Source of the DNA: Bacteroidales bacterium UBA1189
GTDB lineage: Bacteria; Bacteroidota; Bacteroidia; Bacteroidales; Bacteroidaceae
Length of the DNA: 60,045 nucleotides
Direction of reading: 5' to 3'
Assembly: GCA_002309805.1 (NCBI GenBank)
Contig: DBYJ01000040.1
Location: forward strand, 1-60,045
This document shows, one piece after another, positions 1 through 7,046 of this stretch. The notes beneath the pieces are model-generated. The model was given only the letters and a program-made list of their open reading frames with translations. It ran no database searches and was not told the origin of the DNA. The first letter of the stretch is position 1. Every line of letters starts with the position of its first letter. The translations under genes and the position numbers were made by a program.

Positions 1-63
1 TGTCAACTTTTTCTAGCGTAAGACAAGGTAGGAGTTAGGTAGGTGCTTAGCGAACTCGCGTTA

Positions 64-1458
64 TTAAATCTTTCCTTTGCGGCGCTTCTTGCGAGGACGG
101 AAGGTGAAGGTGTCCTGCACGGTATGACGGCGGAGGTTGTAGATAGTGACGACGAGCGCGCCATCGCGGACCTCGCCTTCAATAACGGTGGGGTATTCCC
201 CTGGGCTTTCATCAGATTCGTCGGCGGCATGCTCAGGGCCTCCGCCTACAAGTTGCGCCCAAGGACGTTCGGCTGTGGGAGCATCGTAGCGGTAGCGATG
301 CTGGTGAGCCGTGATGACGAGCTGACAGCCTGCCTGCTCCAGCAGAGGCGTCCACAACTGGGCACACGTGCGCTGCCACATGGCAAAGTCCGTTGAGTAC
401 TGCGGATCCTTATCCGCAGGGGCGACATCACCCGGATTATGACGGGGGTTATCATCAAAAAGAGGGATATGGCAGATGGCTACCAGATAGGGCGCAGTAC
501 GTATCTCCTTCTGGGCAAGGGCATCTCGCAGCCAGTCGGTCTGTGCACGGCGATAGGCGCTGCTGTTGAAAAGCCCGGCGAAGAGGGGGTTGGTGTCCAT
601 CTTATCCTCGCCCGTGTCGAGCCCGATGAGGGCGATGTCACCAAGACGAACGGCAAAGTTACGTCCCAAGTCCCAGTCACGCGGCAAGCGTTCCTCAGGC
701 TGACGATACATCCACACGCGCTCCAAATGGCGATTGGCCATACCACGCAGGTCGTGATTGCCCGCACAGAAGAGGTAAGGCATCTCAGCGGCATAGTCCG
801 CCCGCTCAATCTGAGGTTTGAGGAAGATGCGCGTCTGGGCCTTGATGGTCTCCTCGACGTTACAGGCATCGCCATTCCAGATGACACACGAGGGATGCAG
901 CGAAGCTATCTTCTCGATGGCGCGACCAAAAGGCTCCCATTGAACGTGGGTGTCGTTGATGACGCAGAAGTGCCCCTTGGCAGCTGCACCAGCGGTAGTA
1001 AAGCGATAGATACGGGAATCTTCCTCCGTACCGAGGATGTGCATGTCGTAGCCGCCCTTATAGACAATACGGTCGGCGCCGATACGGTAGTAATAGGTGG
1101 TAGCAGGACGGAGGTCGGTGATGCGCACTTGGATGACGGAGTTGCTGAATTCGGTTAAGCGATAGCCGCCACACATCACCTTGCGCCCATCGCTGAGATC
1201 GGGACGTTCGCCGATGATGACGTAGCCGTTAGCCCAGTCGCTGACAGCGAAGGCAATGCCGATGGACGTCTCGGCAAAATTCTGCAGCATGGGAGCAGAG
1301 GAGATGAGCGGCTCAACCGACTTCTCTTCATCATCTTCCACTTGTTGACCGGTTGACTTTTCGACTTTTTGACCTACTGTCATCGCCTGTGCCAGACCGC
1401 TCGTTCCCGTAGCCACAGCCAACAAAGCACTACTCTTCAGGAATTCTCTTCGTTTCAT
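64..1458 (-). CDS. Secreted metallophosphoesterase (calcineurin-like)
   Basis: The 464-residue protein starts with an N-terminus resembling a Tat or Sec signal (MKRREFLKSS, then a hydrophobic stretch ending at GLAQA). A beta-sandwich, purple-acid-phosphatase-like N-terminal domain follows at roughly residues 60-165, and then a calcineurin-like phosphoesterase domain. Metal-binding blocks are visible in order: NDTH, WNGDACN, AGNHDLR, CHIPLF and TAHQHRYR. The family hydrolyses phosphomonoesters or diesters at a two-metal centre; the substrate here is unknown. The stop codon is TAA (64-66 on the complement). The start lies 23 bp downstream of a good -7 box. A stretch after the signal peptide (GQKVEKSTGQQVEDD) is encoded by four 8-bp repeats and looks like a low-complexity insertion. 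The C-terminus is very basic (RPRKKRRKGKI). The family call is confident; the physiological role is not known. Confidence 0.85.
   Translation of the reverse strand: MKRREFLKSSALLAVATGTSGLAQAMTVGQKVEKSTGQQVEDDEEKSVEPLISSAPMLQNFAETSIGIAFAVSDWANGYVIIGERPDLSDGRKVMCGGYRLTEFSNSVIQVRITDLRPATTYYYRIGADRIVYKGGYDMHILGTEEDSRIYRFTTAGAAAKGHFCVINDTHVQWEPFGRAIEKIASLHPSCVIWNGDACNVEETIKAQTRIFLKPQIERADYAAEMPYLFCAGNHDLRGMANRHLERVWMYRQPEERLPRDWDLGRNFAVRLGDIALIGLDTGEDKMDTNPLFAGLFNSSAYRRAQTDWLRDALAQKEIRTAPYLVAICHIPLFDDNPRHNPGDVAPADKDPQYSTDFAMWQRTCAQLWTPLLEQAGCQLVITAHQHRYRYDAPTAERPWAQLVGGGPEHAADESDESPGEYPTVIEGEVRDGALVVTIYNLRRHTVQDTFTFRPRKKRRKGKI
1342..1373 (-). repeat. Four GTCAACAR-type octamers inside a coding region
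   Basis: Read on the minus strand there are four consecutive 8-bp units: GTCAAAAA, GTCGAAAA, GTCAACCG and GTCAACAA. They lie in frame just after the signal peptide of the phosphoesterase. The same octamer recurs at 7523-7640, 24073-24110, 29988-30019 and 59939-59946. Confidence 0.75.
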
Positions 1459-1480
1459 ATTCTTACATGCTTTTCTGCCT

Positions 1481-1489
1481 GCAAAGATA
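1481..1489 (-). promoter_or_regulatory. Bacteroidota -7 box for the phosphoesterase gene
   Basis: The complement reads TATCTTTGC, a match to the TAnnTTTG consensus, 23 bp upstream of the ATG. No clear TTTG -33 element was found at the usual distance. Confidence 0.6.
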
Positions 1490-1494
1490 GCATA

Positions 1495-1526
1495 AAAATT
1501 AGAATTAGAAATTAGGAATTAGGATT
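1495..1526. repeat. 7-bp tandem array (GAATTAG type) between divergent genes
   Basis: Units run approximately AAAATTA, GAATTAG, AAATTAG, GAATTAG. Arrays of similar period but different sequence occur at many gene borders in this window (15823-15848, 23812-23850, 28386-28434, 44945-44975, 51231-51286). Confidence 0.6.
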
Positions 1527-1532
1527 TTTCAC

Positions 1533-1540
1533 TATCTTTG
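1533..1540 (+). promoter_or_regulatory. -7 box for the GH29 gene
   Basis: TATCTTTG lies 20 bp upstream of the ATG at 1561. The -33 region is occupied by the 7-bp repeat array and has no TTTG. Confidence 0.55.
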
Positions 1541-1560
1541 TCGCGAAAATACCTCTCCCT

Positions 1561-4500
1561 ATGAACACACGATTGAACGGATTCTCCTTTTTGAAATTGA
1601 AATCTTTCTTCTTTTTGCTGGCATGGATGCCGCTATCGGCATTCGCCCAGCTCGACGATGTTTCCGTGAAGGACGGCCCTTTCGAGGCTGATTGGGATAA
1701 TCTGTCTGCCTGGCAATGCCCCGAATGGTTCCGCGATGCAAAATTCGGCATCTGGGCTCACTGGGATCCGCAATGCGAGGCAGAAGATGGCGACTGGTAT
1801 GCCCGCAGCATGTACAGCGTGAACAGCAGCCAATGGAACACATTCAAGCGCATTTTCGGCGCTCCCCCCAGCCGCGAGTTGGGTTACAAGGATCTCTGCG
1901 ACCATTGGAAGGCCGACAAATGGGATCCAGAAGCGCTCATCCAGCTCTATGCCGATGCCGGAGCGAAGTACTTCATGACCATGGGCCAGCACCACGACAA
2001 CTTCGACTGCTGGGACAGCCCCTATCAGGAGTGGAACTCGATGCACATTGGGCCGATGAAGGACATCGTGGGCGGTTGGGTCGAGGCCTGTCGGCGTCAC
2101 GGGTTGAAGGTGGGTGTCTCCATGCACGGAGCCCATACCTGGACATTCTTTGAGGTAGCGCGCGACTATGACGCCAGCCTCACGCTGGAAGACGGACTTG
2201 TCAAGGAGGCTGACGGCACCTTTAAGTACTGGTGGCACGGCCTTGACCCGCAGGAACTCTACGCGCAGAACCACGCCCACAGTGCCGACTGGTCTGACTG
2301 GGGTGCCATTCACCGCCAATGGGGATGGGGAAATGGCGTCTGCCCGCCCTCTGTGCCCTATATGCAGAAGTTCCAGAACCGCGTACTGCAATGCATCGAC
2401 AAGTACAACCCCGACATGCTCTATTTCGATGACACCGTGCTGCCCTTCTACGGAGCCAGCACGAACAAGGACGACATGTATAGCCTCAATATCCTGAAGC
2501 ACTTCTACAACCACAGTGCCGCGCTGAACGACGGCCAACAGCAGGTGGTTGTCACAGGTAAGATTCTCAACGAACAACATAAGCAAGCACTACTCTGGGA
2601 CGTTGAGCGTGGCATTCCCGACCGCAGTCAGGATCTTCCTTGGCAAACCTGCACCTGCATCGGTGGATGGCACTACAGCAAGTCCGATGCCGACCGCAAT
2701 GCGTACAAGACGGCCGACCAGGTCATCCGCATGCTTGTTGATATCGTCTCAAAGAACGGAAACCTGCTGCTCAGCATCCCAGTCCGCGGCAATGGCACAC
2801 TGGATGCGAACGAGCTTCGCATCGTTGCCGGCATCAAGGCCTGGATGGACATCAATAAGGAGAGCATCTATGCCACCCGCCCCTGGAAAGTGTATGGCGA
2901 AGGCCCTCTCTTCGAAAGTACCAACCCACTCTCCGAACAGGGCTTCAACGAAGGCATCAACTATTCCGCCCAAGATGTCCGTTACGTCGAGCGGGGCGAC
3001 ACGCTGTTTGCCACTATTATGTGCTGGCCATCGACTGAAAGCTTCACCTTCAAGGCCCTCGGCATGGCTTCGCCCTACTATTCTGGCAAGGTACAAAGCG
3101 TCCATCTGTTGGGTTATGGTGAGCTGCCCTTCAGCCAGGGCATCGACGGACTTGAACTCACCCTCCCCCAAAAACATCCTAACGAGATAGCTCCCGTCAT
3201 GGCCATCACTTTCGACCCGGAGGCTCCTCGTACACTGCCGCTCGATGAGATAATCGTCATCTACGAACAAAAAGCACAGGAACTGCTCGCTCAGGCTTCG
3301 AATAACACCGGTAAGCCCAATCCCTTAAAGGTTGAGCTCTTCAACCGCCAGATTGTCGTTGCCCGTCAGGCGCTTACATCCGATGAAGAGACACGATTTC
3401 AGGCCGCCATGCAATTGCATCAGGACTATATCACCTTCTGCCAGACAGGTTACAATCCCGCCGGCACAGCCGATGACGCCGTGCTTACCGATATCACGCT
3501 CAATTATCTGCTTGAGAAGTCGGACTTCTCTGCTACGGAGATGAGCTCCCGATTCGGCCGCCCCGTCCATTGGACGGTGGAAAACTTCAGCATCCCCCAG
3601 CTCGATGCCTCCCGAGGTACCAAGAACGGCATTGACAACTATCCCGGCACCCGTTGCCTGATGCTGGGCAAATGGTCGGGCGAGGATGGCAGCCCTGCCT
3701 ATAATATGACTGACGCCCGTATTTTCCGCTCCGTCCGCCTACCCGCAGGCCACTACCGTTTCAGTTTCACATTCAACGCCCTCTACCAGCTCGGCGCTGC
3801 CTACATCTATGTGGCCACCACTCCTCTGGCTACTTCAGCTATTGCCCGCCAGTCCATTGCCAATCTGCCCATGAGCAGGTGTGCTGCTGACGGTAAGTTC
3901 TACAGCCTCAACTTCACTCTTGACGAGGAGCAGGATGTCGTGCTCGTCTTCCAAGCCAACATGCAGGGTGGCAATAGCAATCAGGAATTCCGCGTGCAGG
4001 AGGTCAAGCTGCAGTACTACGATAACCCAGACGTACTCACGCAGAACGACCTTACTGTTGAAAAACTCATCCAATCCAGCCGCTTCTCCCGCATAAGCGG
4101 GCAGTCTACCACAACCCGCTACGGTACACCTGCCTATTGGACAGTGGAGAACTATACTATCCCCACCAATGAGGGCACCCGCCACGGCCTTGACCGCTAC
4201 CCAGGCTACGACTGCCTGACGCTTGGCATATGGGACGACCGCGAGAAGAACACCGACGGCGACCTCTCCGATGCCCGCCTCTATCGCACCATCAGCCTCC
4301 CCGCAGGACGCTACTACTTTGGCGCCACCTACGAAGCCAATTACCAACTTGCGCAGGCCTACATCTTTGCTTCCAGTAATACACTAAGAACATCCGATAT
4401 CCCCACCCTCTCCCTGGCTTACGACCACATCTTGGATGCTGGTAAGGACAATGTTACCTTTCGCGGCATCTATTTTGAGCTGCCCGACAGCCAGAATATT

Positions 4501-4719
4501 GTACTGGGTTTTCAGGCCAACTTGCTCGAAGGTCCGGGTGAGCAGGAGTTCCGTGCCTCACGGGTGAAGCTTGTGCGCTACGGTAACGATGACGTGTCCG
4601 TTGCCTCCCCTCACACCGATGCTCACGCACATGCCATTTACGACCTCTCCGGCCGCCGCCTCATCAACCCCTCTGGTTTCATACAGATTGTGAATGGAAG
4701 CAAAGTGGTACTTAAATGA
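1561..4719 (+). CDS. Secreted GH29-type alpha-L-fucosidase with two C-terminal repeat modules
   Basis: A 1052-residue exported protein; the signal peptide ends near SAFAQ. The N-terminal 450 residues carry GH29 features: WFRDAKFGIWAHWDP, then KYFMTMGQHHDNFDCWDS, then PDMLYFDDT. The Asp in YFDD (about residue 290) sits where the GH29 nucleophile is expected. The family removes fucose from glycans by a retaining mechanism. After a linker, two homologous modules of about 170 residues follow (roughly 650-830 and 850-1010), each with a WTVEN motif and a YP-TRC or YP-YDC LxLGxW block; they may bind carbohydrate. The end (IYDLSGRRL and a final KVVLK) resembles tails of secreted Bacteroidota proteins. 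The gene converges on the sirtuin gene with only a 10-bp gap. Family confidence is good; the exact sugar specificity is uncertain. Confidence 0.82.
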   Translation: MNTRLNGFSFLKLKSFFFLLAWMPLSAFAQLDDVSVKDGPFEADWDNLSAWQCPEWFRDAKFGIWAHWDPQCEAEDGDWYARSMYSVNSSQWNTFKRIFGAPPSRELGYKDLCDHWKADKWDPEALIQLYADAGAKYFMTMGQHHDNFDCWDSPYQEWNSMHIGPMKDIVGGWVEACRRHGLKVGVSMHGAHTWTFFEVARDYDASLTLEDGLVKEADGTFKYWWHGLDPQELYAQNHAHSADWSDWGAIHRQWGWGNGVCPPSVPYMQKFQNRVLQCIDKYNPDMLYFDDTVLPFYGASTNKDDMYSLNILKHFYNHSAALNDGQQQVVVTGKILNEQHKQALLWDVERGIPDRSQDLPWQTCTCIGGWHYSKSDADRNAYKTADQVIRMLVDIVSKNGNLLLSIPVRGNGTLDANELRIVAGIKAWMDINKESIYATRPWKVYGEGPLFESTNPLSEQGFNEGINYSAQDVRYVERGDTLFATIMCWPSTESFTFKALGMASPYYSGKVQSVHLLGYGELPFSQGIDGLELTLPQKHPNEIAPVMAITFDPEAPRTLPLDEIIVIYEQKAQELLAQASNNTGKPNPLKVELFNRQIVVARQALTSDEETRFQAAMQLHQDYITFCQTGYNPAGTADDAVLTDITLNYLLEKSDFSATEMSSRFGRPVHWTVENFSIPQLDASRGTKNGIDNYPGTRCLMLGKWSGEDGSPAYNMTDARIFRSVRLPAGHYRFSFTFNALYQLGAAYIYVATTPLATSAIARQSIANLPMSRCAADGKFYSLNFTLDEEQDVVLVFQANMQGGNSNQEFRVQEVKLQYYDNPDVLTQNDLTVEKLIQSSRFSRISGQSTTTRYGTPAYWTVENYTIPTNEGTRHGLDRYPGYDCLTLGIWDDREKNTDGDLSDARLYRTISLPAGRYYFGATYEANYQLAQAYIFASSNTLRTSDIPTLSLAYDHILDAGKDNVTFRGIYFELPDSQNIVLGFQANLLEGPGEQEFRASRVKLVRYGNDDVSVASPHTDAHAHAIYDLSGRRLINPSGFIQIVNGSKVVLK

Positions 4720-4729
4720 TGACGGAAGT

Positions 4730-5431
4730 CTATTTCCCTAACGCTGCGATGAATTCCTTCATACCCTCAGAGGCACCACGGGCGATGACGTGGACGGGGC
4801 GACGGGAATGAACATCTACGGGTTTGGGATCGATAAGGTAAACGTCGGCAGACGAGGGGACATAGGCGAGGAGGCCGGCGGCGGGATAGACAGCCAGCGC
4901 TGTACCAATAATGAGGAAAATGTCGGCTTGCTCGCAATAGTCGACAGCAATTTCGATATTGGGTACGCTCTCACCAAACCACACGATGAAGGGGCGAAGC
5001 TGACTGCCGTCGGCAGCACGGTCACCTACGTGAATCTCAGGAGCATCGGCGCTGAGCGTGCGGATATACTTCGGATTGTTGGGCTGAAAACTGGAAGTAA
5101 CCTTCATCAGTTCGCCGTGGAGGTGGACAACGTGGGTGCTACCAGCACGCTCATGGAGATTATCAATATTCTGGGTGATGATAGTCACATCATAGTCGCT
5201 TTCAAGGGAAGCAAGCAAGCGATGCCCTTCGTTGGGCTCCGTATGCAACAACTCAAGACGGCGTTTGTTGTAGAACTCAATGACAGTCTTGGGGTCGCGT
5301 TCGTAACCCTCAGGGGTAGCGACGTCTTCCACACGATACTGTTCCCATAGTCCGCCTGCATCGCGGAAGGTACTGATTCCACTCTCGGCACTCATGCCGG
5401 CACCTGTTAAAACGACTAATTTCTTTTTCAT
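4730..5431 (-). CDS. cobB: Sirtuin NAD-dependent protein deacylase (class III type)
   Basis: A 233-residue Sir2 family protein. NAD-binding motifs GAGMSAESGISTFR and TQNIDNLHERAG are intact, and the catalytic His lies in HLHGEL (about H105). Tyr54 and Arg57 in FYNKR match the Tyr-x-x-Arg pair that lets SIRT5/CobB-type enzymes bind succinyl- or malonyl-lysine, so acidic acyl groups are plausible substrates. The segment after HGEL, where many sirtuins carry four zinc-binding cysteines, contains none; the only Cys is in VDYCEQ. Such zinc-less forms are known among bacterial sirtuins. It is cytoplasmic and monocistronic, divergent from the FKBP gene. The symbol is by family similarity only. Confidence 0.87.
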   Translation of the reverse strand: MKKKLVVLTGAGMSAESGISTFRDAGGLWEQYRVEDVATPEGYERDPKTVIEFYNKRRLELLHTEPNEGHRLLASLESDYDVTIITQNIDNLHERAGSTHVVHLHGELMKVTSSFQPNNPKYIRTLSADAPEIHVGDRAADGSQLRPFIVWFGESVPNIEIAVDYCEQADIFLIIGTALAVYPAAGLLAYVPSSADVYLIDPKPVDVHSRRPVHVIARGASEGMKEFIAALGK

Positions 5432-5489
5432 TTTCTTTCTCTTTTACGTAAGCAATCACATTTTCATGGGAATGATTTTTCTTCAAAAT

Positions 5490-5498
5490 GCAAAAATA
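5490..5498 (-). promoter_or_regulatory. -7 box for the sirtuin gene
   Basis: The complement reads TATTTTTGC, about 58 bp upstream of the ATG at 5431. No clear -33 TTTG was seen. Confidence 0.45.
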
Positions 5499-5543
5499 GT
5501 GTAAATTCTTCAGTATCTCGCTCCTTATTTAAATAAAAAATAG

Positions 5544-5551
5544 TACTTTTG
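5544..5551 (+). promoter_or_regulatory. -7 box for the first FKBP gene
   Basis: TACTTTTG lies 18 bp upstream of ATG 5570. This placement argues that the in-frame TTG at 5549 is not the start. Confidence 0.55.
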
Positions 5552-5569
5552 CCCGATTTTTCGAAAACG

Positions 5570-6154
5570 ATGGATAAGTTTAGCTATGGATTAGGGCTTG
5601 GAATGGCCCAAAACCTTCGTTCGATGGGTGCGGGCGACATTTGTCTGGACGATTTCATTCAGGCGTTGCGCGATGTGTTTGAGGGTAATCCGACAGTCAT
5701 CACGTTTGGCGAAGCCCACGACATTGTGAACAAACATTTTGCTGATATTCAGCAGCGTGCTGCAGCAGCTGCTACTGAACAAGGCGAAACCTTCCTCCGC
5801 ATGAACAAGGAACGCCCGGGTGTGGTGACAACGAAGAGCGGCCTGCAGTATCAGGTGCTGAAACGGGGCAACGGACGTCAGCCAAAGGCCACGGACCGTG
5901 TGCGCTGCCACTACGAAGGTCGCCTCATCGACGGCACACTGTTCGACAGCAGCATCGAACGCGGTGAGCCTGCCGTGTTTGGCGTGAATCAAGTCATTCA
6001 GGGCTGGGTAGAAGCCTTGCAACTGATGCGCGAGGGCGACAAGTGGAAGCTCTTCATCCCCTATCAGCTGGCCTATGGCGAGCAAGGCGCGGGCGATGCC
6101 ATCCCCCCGTGCAGCGCATTGGTATTTGAAGTGGAATTACTGAATGTTTTATAA
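5570..6154 (+). CDS. FKBP-type peptidyl-prolyl isomerase, no signal peptide
   Basis: A 194-residue protein beginning MDKFSYGLGLGMAQ. The first 90 residues match the helical dimerisation domain of FkpA/Mip-like FKBPs; the last 105 form the FKBP domain (TDRVRCHYEGRLIDGTLFDSS, VIQGWVEALQLM, IPYQLAYGEQGAG). It should speed cis-trans isomerisation of X-Pro bonds. No signal peptide or lipobox is visible, so it is probably cytoplasmic, unlike the lipoprotein FKBP encoded 13 bp downstream. The start was placed at the first ATG after the -7 box. The two FKBP genes and the next gene form a likely operon. Confidence 0.9.
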   Translation: MDKFSYGLGLGMAQNLRSMGAGDICLDDFIQALRDVFEGNPTVITFGEAHDIVNKHFADIQQRAAAAATEQGETFLRMNKERPGVVTTKSGLQYQVLKRGNGRQPKATDRVRCHYEGRLIDGTLFDSSIERGEPAVFGVNQVIQGWVEALQLMREGDKWKLFIPYQLAYGEQGAGDAIPPCSALVFEVELLNVL

Positions 6155-6167
6155 CCAACTAACAACA

Positions 6168-7046
6168 ATGAAAAAAACAATGATTTTGATGGCCGTTGCC
6201 ATCATGGCAGTTTTTGCTTCCTGCCAGAAAGTTTCAACTCCCAAAGCAACATTCAATGCCGGTGACAAGATTGACAGCCTCTCTTATACGATGGGTCTTG
6301 CCCAGTCGCAGGGTCTGAAGGACTATATGGTGAACCGCCTTGGCGTCGATACGACTTATATGGCCGATTTCGTGCAGGGCATCCTCGCAGGTGCCACGGG
6401 CAAGGTCAACCCCAAGCAGACGGCTCGCCAGTCCGGTATGCAGATTGGCCAGCAGGTTGCTGAGCAGATTATCCCGGGTGTTAGCCGTGAAGCTTTCGGC
6501 GACGACTCCACCAAGGTGCTTAGCATGAAGAACTTCCTCGCTGGCTTCATTGCCGGAACGACTGAGAAAGGCATGCTGATGCCGCAGGCTGAAGCTCAGC
6601 AGACAGCCCAGCGACTGATGGACGAATTCCACAAGGAAAGCCTGATGGCTGAGTATGGCGACAACATGAAGGCCGGCGAAGCATTCATGGACAGCATCGC
6701 CAAGACTCCCGACGTGGTGAAGACCGAGAGCGGCCTCTGCTACAAGGTCATCACACAGGGTAAGGGCAAGGTGCCCGCCAAGACCGACCGCGTGAAGGTG
6801 AACTACCGTGGCACACTCATCGACGGTACAGAGTTCGACAGCAGCTATAAGCGCAACGAGCCCTCGACATTCCGCGCCAATCAGGTCATCCCCGGCTGGA
6901 CGGAGGCTCTCACCATGATGCCCGTCGGCAGTCATTGGATGCTCTACATCCCGCAGGACCTCGCCTATGGCGAGCGCAACCAGGGCACCATCAAGCCCTT
7001 CTCCACGCTCATTTTCGACGTTGAGGTGCTGGACATCGTTGAGTAA
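6168..7046 (+). CDS. FKBP-type peptidyl-prolyl isomerase lipoprotein
   Basis: A 292-residue protein starting MKKTMILMAVAIMAVFASC; the final Cys is a good lipobox, so the protein is anchored in a membrane and faces the periplasm or surface. A long helical N-terminal dimerisation region (residues 25-185) precedes an FKBP domain with TDRVKVNYRGTLIDGTEFDSS, VIPGWTEALTMM and IPQDLAYGERNQG. The likely role is folding of exported proteins. An upstream in-frame ATG at 6144 lies inside the preceding gene and would spoil the lipoprotein signal, so the start at 6168 is preferred. The stop codon overlaps the next start (TAATG). Confidence 0.9.
   Translation: MKKTMILMAVAIMAVFASCQKVSTPKATFNAGDKIDSLSYTMGLAQSQGLKDYMVNRLGVDTTYMADFVQGILAGATGKVNPKQTARQSGMQIGQQVAEQIIPGVSREAFGDDSTKVLSMKNFLAGFIAGTTEKGMLMPQAEAQQTAQRLMDEFHKESLMAEYGDNMKAGEAFMDSIAKTPDVVKTESGLCYKVITQGKGKVPAKTDRVKVNYRGTLIDGTEFDSSYKRNEPSTFRANQVIPGWTEALTMMPVGSHWMLYIPQDLAYGERNQGTIKPFSTLIFDVEVLDIVE

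Noticed and set aside
4719..4730. Possible terminator between the GH29 and sirtuin genes
   Set aside because: The gap is only 10 bp and no hairpin was seen.
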